Origin: a virus
DNA length: 41,050 bases
Reading direction: 5' to 3' (one strand)
Virus record (IMG/VR): IMGVR_UViG_3300029309_000095
Location: 1-41,050 of that record
Below, in pieces: positions 12,001 to 17,822 of the stretch (position 1 is the first letter of the stretch; each line of letters starts with the position of its first letter). Made by a program: the position numbers and the translations under genes. The notes beneath the pieces were generated by a model. That model searched no databases and had not been told where the DNA came from. It was given only the letters and a program-made list of their open reading frames with translations.

Positions 12001-14231
12001 TTTGGTGGTGATGCAGGGATAGCAGTAGTATCGTTTACAGGAGTGTAATTGACAGGACAAGTAGAAAAATCAAGTTCGGCATCATTTTCTTCCCCACCTG
12101 TACTGTCGCCCAGCAGTGAATGTGGATTTTGTAGTGCTGTGCTTAGTGTGGTGTCCGTAGCACTTACATCAATGTAACCACCGGGTGAAAAGAGGACTGC
12201 ATTTGCAAGGTCACTGGTTATTACATCAATAACACGAGTACCACTACCTAAGTCAAAAGACCCTGCTGGTACAGTTTTTTCAACCATGAGCATTGGACCA
12301 CTAATCCCCATGCTTGCACCAGTTATGTCAATGGCGTTATAATGAATTTCAACAAATGGTGCAAGATTGTGAGAGGACTGTAATGCAGGTACTTTAAGCA
12401 AAGCAATGCGAGATTCTTTTTCGGGTCGTAAGTGGTATAATCTTGCATCAGCGTCATCGTACAGTAAAGGCACTGGACCTTTCAAGAAAAACGGTTGTGC
12501 ATCAAACGTAGCACCACCAATAGCAATAAGTTCTTTCTTACTTGCAGGTAAGCCGTTATTGACTATAGATTGAACAGGACTTGAATTGACAAAATTCAAC
12601 ACTTTACCGACAAAGTTTCCAGTAAAAGTGTCTATTTTACTGTTCATAGTAATTCCGTTACGAAGGTTAGATTGACTCGAATCAAAAGATAATGATACCA
12701 CATCAGCACTACCATCCATAAGTTGGTCTACACTCATTTCTGTTGGTTTTGGTAATTTTCGCATATATTCATGTCCAACAATATGCGTTAGTGCATGTCG
12801 TCCACTGTGTCCCACTTGGAATAAATCATCAAGGTGTGTAGGCCACGTTACGGCAAAAGGATTGTCCGTGTCTATACTGGATATTGCCATACGAGAGGAG
12901 TAAACTAAACCGTGATTCTCATGTTCACTTTCGTCCAATACCATTTGACCTGTACGGTCTAAAATTTGCGAACCATAGTGTGGAGGTTGATACGGTCGCC
13001 CTGTCCCATTATCAATCAATAAGTCGGCATTGACGACAACAAAGTAATTGTCCACGTCAGCCGTTCTTGAGTGTAGCAAACCTCGTAGGCCATTCGTCCC
13101 ATTTACAAAATCAACGTGTATGCTTGATATAGTGACTGTACCGTTGCTTCCGTTAATTGAGTGTAGACGCACCCGTTCAGGTGGTTTTTGATTAGGCTTG
13201 AATGTGTTTTGATTGATAGCCCCTGCGTTGATGAGCAGGTTGTAGGGCGTGTGTGCCACAGAAAGAGTCGTAGGAGTAGCAGGTGCAGTATACAAATCAT
13301 TGACTTTGTACTTCCCCATGCTGTACGGCGAATCAGTAAAGGTTGCAATAGGACTACTGCTGTCGTATGCTTTACCTGTTAGTTTAGCAATTAAACTTTG
13401 AGCGTCGGCTGTTGCAATTGTAAACGTCGTTGTGCTACCGTCTGTTGCGGCTGTCACCGCATTCATTGTGTAGATTGTTTCAACAATATCAAGCGGTTCT
13501 TCAAACCTATACATACCCGTTGTAGCATCTGTCATTGTAGGCATTTCAGGTGCAAAAACGTTCACACCCGCACTATCTGAAAAATGCAATGCTTCTATTG
13601 CACCACGAAATTGTCCTCCCTTACCACCGACGTAAATATGACCATCCACAGGTTTTGGACGAAACGATTCTGGAAATTCTTCAAAGGCAATACGTTCACC
13701 ATTAACGTGCATCTCCATGAGATTGTTTTTGTACGAACAGACAACATGATACAACGGTCGATGCTTAAAATTCAAACTGGTGGCTTCACCATATGTACTC
13801 GTGTCGAAACGGTTGTACGTATCGTGTATACCGCCAAATTCCTGTGAAGGGAACACAATACCGTCGTATCGTGTTGCAGTTTCAGTTGCACTTTTGATGA
13901 ACATACTTTTGTCACCCGAAGGCGTTTGCATCATTAACTCAAATATCGCTGGACCCGCAGTATCTACAGTACCAAGAGTAATACGAAATTGATTTTCTCG
14001 CTCGACAACTATTCCACCACAATCAGGTATAACCCATGCTTCAATTACAAAATCGGAAAATTCGGTTGCGGCTATTGAACTTTCAAGTTCTTGCTCACCC
14101 AGTGTTGTAATAGGAGTTTTCACACTACCTCGATGTACACCTGTGCTTGCAAAACGACTTTGAGGAATAACAATTGAATCAGACACACCATCGAAAAAGA
14201 AAGCATGACTTGTTCTTCCAATTGCGACCAT
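1..14231 (-). CDS. Giant tail fibre/adhesin with N-terminal LamG-like lectin domain, partial (runs off left edge)
   Basis: One reading frame starts at the ATG at 14229-14231 and has no stop that I can find down to base 3, giving at least 4743 codons; the C-terminus lies outside the window. A GTAGGTG ribosome-binding site sits 5 nt before the ATG and overlaps the stop of the preceding gene. Residues about 11-245 look like a laminin-G/concanavalin-A-like domain: FFDGVSDSIVIP near the start, then FVIEAWV (61-67), VNGER (176-180) and YVGGKGGQFRGAIEALHF (200-217). A second, weaker LamG-like stretch is near residues 4290-4460. The rest is Ser/Thr/Gly/Asn-rich and looks beta-structured, with no obvious transmembrane segment. 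Its place as last tail gene after the tape measure and distal-tail candidate points to host recognition. The fibre role is inferred; the open frame is seen. Confidence 0.85.
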   Translation of the reverse strand, partial: MVAIGRTSHAFFFDGVSDSIVIPQSRFASTGVHRGSVKTPITTLGEQELESSIAATEFSDFVIEAWVIPDCGGIVVERENQFRITLGTVDTAGPAIFELMMQTPSGDKSMFIKSATETATRYDGIVFPSQEFGGIHDTYNRFDTSTYGEATSLNFKHRPLYHVVCSYKNNLMEMHVNGERIAFEEFPESFRPKPVDGHIYVGGKGGQFRGAIEALHFSDSAGVNVFAPEMPTMTDATTGMYRFEEPLDIVETIYTMNAVTAATDGSTTTFTIATADAQSLIAKLTGKAYDSSSPIATFTDSPYSMGKYKVNDLYTAPATPTTLSVAHTPYNLLINAGAINQNTFKPNQKPPERVRLHSINGSNGTVTISSIHVDFVNGTNGLRGLLHSRTADVDNYFVVVNADLLIDNGTGRPYQPPHYGSQILDRTGQMVLDESEHENHGLVYSSRMAISSIDTDNPFAVTWPTHLDDLFQVGHSGRHALTHIVGHEYMRKLPKPTEMSVDQLMDGSADVVSLSFDSSQSNLRNGITMNSKIDTFTGNFVGKVLNFVNSSPVQSIVNNGLPASKKELIAIGGATFDAQPFFLKGPVPLLYDDADARLYHLRPEKESRIALLKVPALQSSHNLAPFVEIHYNAIDITGASMGISGPMLMVEKTVPAGSFDLGSGTRVIDVITSDLANAVLFSPGGYIDVSATDTTLSTALQNPHSLLGDSTGGEENDAELDFSTCPVNYTPVNDTTAIPASPPKVVNKSHNNAVHESVYHKILLNPSTGLENNTITNGILQPIADKTSTGEFDISPMTLKSHTFEMFDVIDNTLTLDGNKGKLFIHPTNRNRTNQLNKLNTMTSIQQSEFTLLELMTRGRVRSIAEKVDGDSNMRTTEVTIHGIAESALSQNVNVLGSGSPDSHVVKEIEPNAPVVTVTLGGPGQGAVNTKPTFDPSPLMRLPGSTRRMCAVQATEIAATNSNTSGISNTLMIRPLNNNSPDLVSWGTYCFPQKGRIFLADGASALYESKTGVGFAFNNDADAVSEGRFLTGDGTAVPNFYVWAKETGVLRGTASAGATVTETIAEYIYNDDNFNDDSLSQDGSTVNDRLFQSMDGVTHDYQLGTQYSSTRAMVEIPFFPQQFFDHESENVFPGPDNSMKIHIDATYTAHTWNPTPVGRRADDIQIADRTASSAYSYNINNQDYVSSTTITKVVYDSGNKFYKIYVSHPSLFPPVDTSVLEYSNMKKLPRFRRAFLGNGLWCMYRNDPSSDGFLRVDENDSGTSGIISGSYAKGFFEAAVPQTALFIAQGYRSENLVPIASDKETSSSDYEARSPYYYDNANVKTQGGNLDYGLRQYVSAIEIKAGPLVNPHAPRVQSGVAQSTIKSSGNIGGLYTLILEDTSNFPELTEISRSITNTLDLSEGDLLYTAEIILADGTTHELVYYGRISSFSGAVTDQPNVVLCQSANTSLTGLEGATLKLKRAGRALHSAASVSSSITGERTALTFLPDTSEQWTIAVAASSSTTTSIQITTSASDRLASSNTVGLNIRKDDELYIDDISGGDIDYLGKVSSIVSNVVGSTTNTVITLTANNACAVAVGDKIRVSIDSVIPEDHDAILNATWLNPYAAGGMRNGDTVWMNMTMNNPHAVEGMFCKSRGVLNEHLVWKGFNGGRGSLTSRPRDSIPLENFLIGDTCLETAQNLAQHINKTIEINYESMLGSTYTDIPRVAYVDPYLATEGHARVLLYDVAHDREFIAFHDLHMQVQSSAATPHIGFGRDIVHAGGVLKLDRFLVSHNGGAPHYFTTQIDVANGFPSENKYLRSTQQSKFIESAYAHDIANSNANFLIEDISDSTNNRGKNKQLMGKGHGHFVHSGLMYGYNSNIYAVSDNALPRVEPAVASVYWANEKHKNTRRPSKDRFVEALKLHRLSKNPSTFSFRDASTLFDTPDGTRCISAFLSLKGIRSSTLDLATHEEDRLEHLPHWTEMDFVRRMVIDCGEVGVKEGVTDIEAATREIVRLINQGGAKNGRTHARRPSQQYPGESESLDLTRIGVRQDVTSEAKDPSSAHINADFAATGSTFDPAPWWFVDEAFDTHDRGSHMGYVRAHIGRVVEDMNGNEGFSIIIHSTVPGASGRNFCVWLDNSKGQSNYKPQFLIGHGGRFRNFWCQPDETLGENMHPAPMPLNKHGRPFAPVTTLREYVLQEEPDEPFTNNHDVGNRKSNNSSENRNVSARIGGINHNTVSDESFEVQGLSTNLVEGLRAGKQAVGRINFGGLVASGIPGFAPDAGTHGFGRRGDERFDFKYGQAIKFGDSDPTAITAYTAHVNPNDTTEDAIGDSPLYGFRFTDHRGRGYGVRYVYRKFGQSFSNDNTTLPSTLEDEIIVHINDDDVSMGGFSLGGHMLGWGDPTGRLDASGLQLSKWRGNRWRGMYAPDAGVDAQVTWDGTANTLTVVFQAPFNTGASSSPLANHPDLLGYLGYPHSNGVIHLHDTFTGTSQDGFIGNVLSYESRTVDDITGTHIFFGIRGESFSSSHHVSSGTVTDVAKTQPHASDNTMRVLLSSRINWTTLMTDEILAFATNVAINHPNPNQEDGIAIDVRHMYACDGRTLGEWGVASDAIIVRSHNPQRGATPISRMFSSSLHTDYSIQAAHLEYGEYETLSKDATGIYTFSSSADAVHQPISDALLDKNRQIDAGYLPRTVLQIRTKGRGYHANTPTPILVDSFNDPVPVDTWRNNLKGITFTSTSGDHILPALNNDMILIDDYNSSSKVFNTPSSSYSITHALIPAGQESATFTDSGGVSRSKELSFGERKRFYYTDKQFALLVSEQGSNSLTEIKLERDDFANDDWVANFTGTLIAKDHIFMRFGQQQIGGRRSYGAVDAEPLVYFRGAIDSNDHSVPLYFGGGFSGVVLDINDGTENDYSSFYTHPYSNGPTGTAGIQNANEISTSFAIVDCNALLAFFPATPLLNQHRGSLTHPVANRNNVLSPDLAGGAQPPHPNTPAHVQARYTAGIVQQKPSPLVLRVANPNARYKDTDVGETHTTYIIFGPGQAFPFTEMAAVNTDEKPHPGYVVTTGNTWSKVPASKNLPNEIKNSDNQYGPPSAAYQTARQVFHWNTTWNWSPAQGVPNIGTTSGAGLIQRPEHGSHYGEHFTKSVRVTTSNIEDYRKAHPYKFVGAMYYGIAMGADLCFHMDGGYHPGGSWMDNQLSFNPPHDISDYKINRGHNIVHPSAFRVSGKLANNFVTGVSNENIATLYEDEFIVVDATRCQNGEELATILGQSINEFPGSSAIKAMGGTFAPSMGNAMRQDRYGWVEMSFGSYVIDSVTSKTILKATIGSATQATLEQIPACGWLRTPDGGTTNVGSGDIPTFAPYHSREVVSDGSGGFDVHFLLAPNRSSSRPLMESLRTYDDVARGAYAVGSSHPNYSGGNPSAVYVWSKAGVHRFNNENDSTRDHMTQVHFSGVVDAIDRTRPVGAVGWAGERYSYLNSLKVGSEQYGAGLGAWHPMLGFSPYGSSNSCMTAFGHLAHSNPITFTPEASQRINNQGNSETVITTPYTWKYGLALSNSYYSGYAFDSAENSNLGASPVTYRDIDDDTFALPRSLHMPQGVYSRAFVVISYESEMALVAKHDRDGIKATGDWLSVSSKVNVDSVAPATAITFAGTTRWDERIHNPERFTAPANAGPNIEALIANGFAHTTATYPSAYNFGAALADDSTLFNAEPCFNETGDLFYDLDESPASIHLETITGVERNLRRKYTISSSDASITSRYATGRNFWEGDLNAFQLAEHSPVKNFSVENVVWKRMDGGNLSLPAVNARGLGAVPFITRVSGGSPHITGEKLFGNCRFSFETTNSAMYPIIQAQELSHPQIAARHPDELRNVLEIPNEELQFLALSVVDDTGQKHSIEGGSPFGTIIRSFKQISDRTAEGLAPSEAGSGVEPNLKIQLPDADAIPGNIIVRSGFNRLQAYQNETMGTGGMLRPNIETGIEGIFTDATDGPRLGPTFSDHEYDHISQNSVGEAFPDMTRKGWKSATNNAPLKTSYELHDRALFFHITKNGNSHTHRYPAFYSHANGITSNALTASSYSGTTLTVNATINTTLYRDAYGDSQKDGGGTRRFLRIYNDATGESGVASFTGISSNTFTGCVGDSAFDAIVAKSSITSFSVVPSYYVPAGSNRFFAARRIRDHAEVSGNSPDMAHSMYVTGHGGANVLCYDAYKKTRLTPMAIPRMGHHFVNATQAMLPGHWAHPAYQGLYFKHRADRSATQKNLEKSLIQDTALSIDRANLPSATQIQIPGYDPMLTFGSMTATPSGPSDIHGGGFTLMFETKVKYDGYGVLASKGQAGIVNSKGGHTIVLEAGATYTLKHHFPDPSEVGAYQIIIQPNVHKSQFHGYHENGGATGLPDGSVNELTGQQVALVIGIREPDSATGGLGLVLAETTMADVRGCEVFINEVMLDHDPDYGGQLANIPPLLLYNALGVQNTEAPAFIRRSLPYHPGMFIDATPGFTTNIPWWSIVHKISPEDSSAVGFRHLSWHKIDNYYEFIRAGAGSIAGQLTLAGYPSNHPDFYSTIIENISLSPVAVVKAVASTLITVDDARGFPKVPYYGMKLEYTDANGIRRTHTYTERSGNDASHMNKPHRFTITASSNFTNNLTVGTKIRLTRAYDFRPAGKLMKESKSSIFTRMLPQLLQGSRDTNSLHMADAYLCLWNPNLGRPHTFYSDASRTWLSTTADRAVNRKPLNSMPEHYETIHYHDATYYNSLGPFT

Positions 14232-14239
14232 AACAACAC

Positions 14240-15427
14240 CTACAAAATCATGTTTGTTGCGATTAAAAGAATAGTGAATGAGTAGACGTTTGGTTCACCA
14301 CCAACTTGTACAAACGTTGCTTTATCAACAGCAACTTTCATTCCAGTAAACGTTACTCCCGAATCAGTAATATCAAAGTCAGTACCGGCTGTGCGGCCAA
14401 ACTTTGCAAAGTTTGTACTTTTTGTTTGAAACGCATGTGTACCAAATCCAGTGGTTGAGTACATTACTCTCGATAAATGTTTTTCACCAGTTGGAACATC
14501 AATAGAAGAGAGGTAGGGTAATTGTAAACCTATGATATAATGTGAAGGATGGCGGTCATCATCACCAATTACGCCTCTTCTCCACCTGTTTTGAGAATTT
14601 GAAAGAATAGCATAGAGTTGTTGCACAATATCACCCGCACTCAAATTTGCTGTAGAGGTGGCTTCGACTCCTTTATTCATCGTCGTCATACGTGGCTCGA
14701 AACCCGCCATTGTTGCGTGAGGATAATACATGTCATTTGTAAATGTAGAACCTGTAGGTACATTTGTAAACGTAATTTCAACAGCCATATTTGCGCCATT
14801 TTTACCACTGATAATTTGTGAATTTAATGTTGGGATTTCACTTGTAATTAGGTTGTGTAAACCCGTTGCCATTTCAGCCGCAGTTTTCAAAGCACTACCG
14901 TTGTGATAAGACAATATATACTCATCAGATGACGAAGTAGTATCAAACCCTGCGGCAGCGTTATTTACACCTAAAAATACTGTAAAAATATTTTTCTCTC
15001 CCCCTGTTACTGTGCCTCTCCAAAACTGTATGCGATTAAAATCAGCGAAAGTATCGTTATTCAATACACTCCCATCCAAATTATTGTATGCCCCTTGTGA
15101 GGCTGAAAAAGGCACTATTGAAGAAACAAATTGCGTGGAATGATTCAAATCCGTAGTGGCGGCTACAGAACTAAAATCAATGATAGCACTCGCCGCTTGA
15201 CCTGTCGAAGATAGTACAGCGTCACCGTCTGTTATTACGCCCTCAAGCGTAATGACGCTGTTGGTAAGATTCAGGTCGGCAGTTATTCTCGTAGAACCCG
15301 TAGCGGGGAGAGGTATTGCCATAACCTTCCTATCTATGTCAATCGACACACTGGTACAGGACAACTCATAGAACCGCCCGTTTTGACTTATTAGGCGCAC
15401 AGGAGTAGTGGAGTGTCCAGTGCTCAT
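14240..15427 (-). CDS. Putative distal tail / tail-tip protein
   Basis: This 395-residue protein begins at an ATG that overlaps the tape measure stop (ATGA), so it is probably translationally coupled. The N-terminal 60 residues (RLISQNGRFYELSC, then SIDIDRKVMAIPLP and SVITLEGVITDG) read as alternating beta strands, like the start of distal tail or baseplate hub proteins. The middle is Ser/Thr/Asn-rich, and the C-terminal third (FDITDSGVTFTGMKVAVDKA, then a hydrophobic end) is again beta-like. It lies exactly where tailed viruses encode the distal tail protein, between tape measure and fibre. I recognise no specific family; the role rests on gene order and general character. Confidence 0.55.
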   Translation of the reverse strand: MSTGHSTTPVRLISQNGRFYELSCTSVSIDIDRKVMAIPLPATGSTRITADLNLTNSVITLEGVITDGDAVLSSTGQAASAIIDFSSVAATTDLNHSTQFVSSIVPFSASQGAYNNLDGSVLNNDTFADFNRIQFWRGTVTGGEKNIFTVFLGVNNAAAGFDTTSSSDEYILSYHNGSALKTAAEMATGLHNLITSEIPTLNSQIISGKNGANMAVEITFTNVPTGSTFTNDMYYPHATMAGFEPRMTTMNKGVEATSTANLSAGDIVQQLYAILSNSQNRWRRGVIGDDDRHPSHYIIGLQLPYLSSIDVPTGEKHLSRVMYSTTGFGTHAFQTKSTNFAKFGRTAGTDFDITDSGVTFTGMKVAVDKATFVQVGGEPNVYSFTILLIATNMIL

Positions 15428-16665
15428 CCGTATCGACCTCGCATGGTTGTACCGCCGATACTACGTGACATCTCCTGTTGAATCATGTTACCAATCTCTC
15501 GTGCCAGTTGTCGCTTATCGGTGCGGTCGGTAATGCCATTGGCGTTTACATTGATGTTGAAAGTAGAACCGCCTCCGCCGCCCAAATTTGTACCTGCTAC
15601 AATAGTGTCTTTATCGTTGAGAGCAAACGAACCTTCGGGTCCACTAAGGACTCGACTGTAGCCCACTGGCCCCATGACTACATCATCGGCCACCATCGAC
15701 GCTACCCTATCAGTAACACCGCCGATAATGCTAAAACCGCCGCCACCACTTGCGCCCCCTCCTCCACTCATTTCTTTAAGCATATTGAAAGGTTTCATAA
15801 AAAAAGCAATAAGGGATTCTCCTAATTTTCTTCCTTCTTCTTTTATTTGCTGAAAAGCAATTACGACATTATCACGTATTGATGACGAAGCGTTTTTCCA
15901 AAAACTTTCTTCTGACCATTCAGGTTCGTCAGATTCTACAACAAATGCGTCCCAATCATCTTTGATTGCTTTTACACTTCCTTGACCATATTCTTTGGCG
16001 TTATTCCATTCTTCGTCCGTTAAGAACCACGGCTTAGTGTCTGTCGCAAAAGCAGCCTCCCAATCAAAATCATCCAAGTCTTTTGCATGGTCTTTAATCA
16101 TTTCATATGTTTCATTGGTCATCCAAGAAGGTAAATTCTCTACGTCGAGGTATGTGTACCATTCTTGTTTTGCGGCTTCTGTGCCTTTTGTTTTGAGTTC
16201 TTCCCAAAGCGCATTTGACATCCATTCAGGTTTTTCACCTTTTAGATTAAGCATACCGTCCCAATCTTGTGCGGCCATGACTGAAGATTCTTGTTCTAAT
16301 CGTTGCCATAGGTCGGCAGTCATCCATTCAGGTGTTTCTTTTAGGCTCAACATTCCGTCCCATTCTTTTGCAAATGCAGCCATAACAGCCTCATCGAGTA
16401 TTTTTGTTTTATCAATCATACCCCCCATCATTTCACTAAACTTGCCTCGAAGCGTTCCTATTGGGTCTGTAACAGCGTCAAAAACAGCCTTGAATGTATC
16501 TCCAATATTTTGTATTCCTTTCAAAACAGGGTCAATGAACGTACTTTTAAACCAATTCCACAATTCACTGATGGTGTTTTTGATTGCTTGACCTGCCATC
16601 TCAAAAGCCGGCCCAATCGCTCTTGCGGCGTTGGACATCGAAACAAGTGATGCAAGTGCTGTCAT
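15424..16665 (-). CDS. Tape measure protein, short, with Trp-anchored repeats
   Basis: The ATG at 16665 is chosen because GAGGGAT precedes it by about 6 nt; a TTG at 16677 in the same frame has no such site. The product has 413 residues. Residues 1-100 are helical and hydrophobic. Residues 101-270 hold five imperfect repeats of about 34 residues, each starting with a Trp (W102, W135, W169, W202, W238) and often containing PEWM or PSWM; the best copies share WDGML. A Gly-rich linker follows, then a C-terminus of the kind seen in tape measures (FNINVNANGITDRTDKRQL, then REIGNMIQQEMSR). It follows the tail assembly chaperones, as expected. At the usual ~0.15 nm per residue it would set a tail of only about 60 nm. 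Confidence 0.8.
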   Translation of the reverse strand: MTALASLVSMSNAARAIGPAFEMAGQAIKNTISELWNWFKSTFIDPVLKGIQNIGDTFKAVFDAVTDPIGTLRGKFSEMMGGMIDKTKILDEAVMAAFAKEWDGMLSLKETPEWMTADLWQRLEQESSVMAAQDWDGMLNLKGEKPEWMSNALWEELKTKGTEAAKQEWYTYLDVENLPSWMTNETYEMIKDHAKDLDDFDWEAAFATDTKPWFLTDEEWNNAKEYGQGSVKAIKDDWDAFVVESDEPEWSEESFWKNASSSIRDNVVIAFQQIKEEGRKLGESLIAFFMKPFNMLKEMSGGGGASGGGGFSIIGGVTDRVASMVADDVVMGPVGYSRVLSGPEGSFALNDKDTIVAGTNLGGGGGSTFNINVNANGITDRTDKRQLAREIGNMIQQEMSRSIGGTTMRGRYG

Positions 16666-16673
16666 ATTATCCC

Positions 16674-16946
16674 TCAATCAAAATCTTCCGGAAAGTTGTA
16701 ATCCAGTTTCACTATCTCCCTGTCACCGACTTTAGCCCTTAGTCGTTGTTCCTCTCTTCTTTCCTCTTCTCTTTTATTTTGTCGCTCTTTGATAACCATA
16801 GCCCATGTAAGTGATTGTTGAAAGAGTGGTCGTGGCATGGCATATACTTCGGCAAGGGATATGTTGTAATGTGTCGCTATGATGTACGCCCATTGTTGTA
16901 TTTGTAAGTTGTAGTCGTTGGGTTCCTCGTACTGCTCTTTCTCCAT
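16674..16946 (-). CDS. Tail assembly chaperone, downstream (T-like) part, expressed by -1 frameshift
   Basis: The 90-residue frame from the ATG at 16946 has no convincing ribosome-binding site (CGCAATTT precedes it). The same frame is open upstream through TTT TAC CAA CGT GAC CGA GTA GCG GTC ACG CAA TTT, right back to the slippery heptamer at 16979-16985 in the upstream gene. It is therefore best read as the second half of a frameshift fusion of about 220 residues. The protein is Gln/Glu/Arg-rich and helical: WAYIIATHYNISLAEVYAMP is followed by a highly charged helix (KERQNKREEERREEQRLRAK). In lambda-like tails such a gpGT fusion binds tape measure and tail tube protein during assembly. It sits directly before the tape measure gene. 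Confidence 0.75.
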   Translation of the reverse strand: MEKEQYEEPNDYNLQIQQWAYIIATHYNISLAEVYAMPRPLFQQSLTWAMVIKERQNKREEERREEQRLRAKVGDREIVKLDYNFPEDFD

Positions 16947-16952
16947 AAATTG

Positions 16953-16985
16953 CGTGACCGCTACTCGGTCACGTTGGTAAAATTT
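16953..16985 (-). promoter_or_regulatory. -1 programmed ribosomal frameshift site: A AAU UUU heptamer plus stem-loop
   Basis: On the minus strand the first chaperone gene ends GGA AAT TTT ACC AAC GTG ACC GAG TAG. A_AAT_TTT (16979-16985) is a canonical X XXY YYZ slippery heptamer in the zero frame. Five bases downstream is a perfect 8-bp stem, CGTGACCG/CGGTCACG (16953-16973), with loop AGTAG, which contains the zero-frame stop. A -1 slip moves the ribosome into the frame of the next gene, which is open through the stem-loop. Confidence 0.85.
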
Positions 16986-17335
16986 CCAGTCATATCCTCC
17001 AAAATCTCATTGGGTTTTGGAAGGACTTTTGCTATTTGGTCGCCTACGTACCCCTTGAGGTCAAGCAACTCTTCGGGTGTAAGCACAGGATTTGTTTCGA
17101 TAATCCAATGAGTGAAAGCGTATCTCCAGTAAGCCTGTAGGTCGAACTTTAGTGTACCATTGCCTTTGATTTGCATAAGTTGTCCAGTCGCCTCTTGTAT
17201 GTCAAAGTAGGATATGTCCTTGACCCACACTTCCATGTAAACGGATGGGTCGTCTTTATCCACTGCTATTTCATACTTCGTCGGCTGTTTGTTCTTCAAC
17301 AATAGGTTCTTGTTCTCCATTAAGGTCTTCTTCAT
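16961..17335 (-). CDS. Tail assembly chaperone, upstream (G-like) part
   Basis: The ATG at 17335 is chosen because GGAGAGG lies 6 nt before it; the frame continues up to another ATG at 17350 without such a site. The product has 124 residues and its first 20 codons overlap the acidic 3' end of the SAP-domain gene in another frame. The body (VYMEVWVKDISYFDIQEATG, then YWRYAFTHWII, then LTPEELLDLKGYVGDQIAK) fits small, mostly helical tail assembly chaperones, with Trp/Tyr-rich segments. It lies between tail tube and tape measure genes, the conserved place for lambda G/T-type chaperones. Most ribosomes should stop at TAG 16961; a fraction should shift -1 at AAATTTT and make the longer fusion. Confidence 0.8.
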   Translation of the reverse strand: MKKTLMENKNLLLKNKQPTKYEIAVDKDDPSVYMEVWVKDISYFDIQEATGQLMQIKGNGTLKFDLQAYWRYAFTHWIIETNPVLTPEELLDLKGYVGDQIAKVLPKPNEILEDMTGNFTNVTE

Positions 17336-17813
17336 TCGTTTCCTCTCCATTGGATGCGGCTACCTCTTCGGTAGGGGCTTCCGAATCACCGTCAAGGGCT
17401 ACCTCTTCGGTAGGGCTATCGGGTTCTTCTTCGGGAATAATACCTTCATCATTTTGCTTTAATCGCAAAACTATCTCGGCTTTTGTACCGTATACGGGTA
17501 GACCACGCTCTTTGCATAGGTTGCGTAGTTCCGCTACGGTGAGTGAATCGTACTGTAGTTCAGTAGGGAATGGGTTTGTATCAGCAGGTGGGGGTGCTAC
17601 TGGGTCGCTCTTGACCTCTACTTCTTCAACGACTTCCTCTACGGGTTTAGCAGGTTCTTCCACAGTAGTAAGAAGTTTAAGACCCCAGTCATGTATCGAC
17701 CGAATATTATCCAATGGTATTGATTCATCAAATGGTAACTCATTTACAAGACAAAACCATTCAGCATAACCCGCTAATCCCAATTTTCGACACTGGTTAA
17801 TTGAATAAATCAT
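17271..17813 (-). CDS. SAP-domain protein with acidic C-terminal tail
   Basis: This 180-residue protein starts at an ATG with a strong GAGGTGA site 4 nt upstream; the stop of the tail tube gene lies inside that site (TGAGGTGA). Residues about 91-122 form a SAP motif (LTVAELRNLCKERGLPVYG, then TKAEIVLRLKQ), a helix-extended-loop-helix fold that usually binds DNA or proteins. Residues 50-75 are Pro/Glu/Val-rich, and the last 55 residues are very acidic with a repeated PTEEVA unit. Its place just before the chaperone pair suggests a tail assembly factor or a linker, not a chromatin protein. The function is unknown. Confidence 0.75.
   Translation of the reverse strand: MIYSINQCRKLGLAGYAEWFCLVNELPFDESIPLDNIRSIHDWGLKLLTTVEEPAKPVEEVVEEVEVKSDPVAPPPADTNPFPTELQYDSLTVAELRNLCKERGLPVYGTKAEIVLRLKQNDEGIIPEEEPDSPTEEVALDGDSEAPTEEVAASNGEETNEEDLNGEQEPIVEEQTADEV
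17358..17415 (-). repeat. 19-bp direct repeat inside the SAP-domain gene
   Basis: The 19-base string ggctacctcttcggtaggg occurs at 17358-17376 and again at 17397-17415 on the plus strand, 39 bases (13 codons) apart and so in frame. It encodes the repeated PTEEVA unit of the acidic tail and looks like a recent tandem duplication within the gene. Confidence 0.85.
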
Positions 17814-17822
17814 ACTTTCACC

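Noticed and set aside
1-14231. Many short frames on both strands in the left 14 kb, at first suggesting a non-coding or degraded region
   Set aside because: A single minus-strand frame is open through the whole stretch; spot checks near 10-120, 5000, 6000, 10000 and 12000 found no stop in that frame and gave protein-like sequence.
15995-16591. A 198-codon plus-strand frame opposite the tape measure gene
   Set aside because: It mirrors the Trp/Ser-rich repeat of the tape measure, has no convincing ribosome-binding site and is explained by codon bias of the real gene.
17271-17350. A frameshift joining the SAP-domain gene to the first tail chaperone
   Set aside because: The downstream frame is +1, no slippery site or stem is seen in the overlap, and the chaperone has its own ATG with GGAGAGG 6 nt upstream.
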